6,792 bases of DNA from assembly GCA_964514665.1 (NCBI GenBank), contig CAZESH010000244.1:1-6792 (forward strand), read 5' to 3'. The notes beneath the pieces were generated by a model that saw nothing but the letters and a program-made list of their open reading frames with translations, was not told the origin of the DNA and made no database searches. Origin of the DNA: CAZESH01 sp964514665 (GTDB lineage: Bacteria > Bacillota > Bacilli > Paenibacillales > KCTC-25726). The translations under genes were made by a program, and so were the position numbers. Of this stretch, positions 6,763 through 6,792 are shown in pieces; position 1 is the first letter of the stretch, and each line of letters begins with the position of its first letter.

Positions 6763-6792
6763 CGCGGGGTGGAGCAGTCCGGTAGCTCGTCG
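6763..6792 (+). tRNA. Initiator tRNA-Met (fMet), 3'-truncated by window edge
   Basis: The last 30 bases match the 5' part of a bacterial initiator tRNA: acceptor strand CGCGGGG (6763-6769), T8 and G9, D-stem GAGC (6772-6775) paired with GCTC (6785-6788), and a D-loop with the invariant GG (6781-6782). The first bases of the anticodon stem (TCG) follow. A C at position 1, which is left unpaired in initiator tRNAs, and the GTGGAGCAG context distinguish it from elongator tRNA-Met. The anticodon itself lies outside the window, so the identity rests on similarity to known Bacillales tRNA-fMet. Confidence 0.9.

Overview
The window reads like chromosomal DNA of a Paenibacillus-type member of the Bacillales (Paenibacillaceae). 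Base composition looks roughly balanced, the ribosome binding sites are strong GGAGG types, one gene encodes a Gram-positive style lipoprotein, and the window ends in a Bacillus-like initiator tRNA. The genus is inferred from general resemblance, not from a search.

Positions 1-6352 hold one tightly packed plus-strand operon whose 5' end lies outside the window. In order it encodes: (1) the C-terminal part of an HlyD/RND-type membrane-fusion adaptor; (2) a 979-residue duplicated FtsX/MacB-type ABC permease with two large extracytoplasmic domains; (3) its MacB/LolD-class ATPase, which carries an extra C-terminal segment resembling an AbrB/SpoVT swapped-hairpin domain; and (4) a family-1 ('sugar-type') extracellular solute-binding lipoprotein. 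The junctions are a 1-base TGATG overlap, a 3-base gap and an 8-base overlap. A Rho-independent terminator follows the fourth gene at once, so the four are probably one co-translated unit.

Adaptor, permease and ATPase form a recognisable Gram-positive tripartite system, comparable in parts to MacAB or YknXYZ. The unusual element is the solute-binding lipoprotein: no importer-type permease (MalF/MalG-like) lies next to it. It may therefore be the ligand-binding or sensing part of the FtsX-type machine, or it may serve an importer elsewhere.

Positions 6353-6497 show no convincing gene. A 55-codon gene for an unrecognised Trp/Tyr-rich small protein follows (6498-6665). A good sigma-A-type promoter (6683-6712) then precedes the first 30 bases of a tRNA-fMet gene, cut by the window edge. 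I saw no insertion sequence, CRISPR array, rRNA or convincing minus-strand gene.
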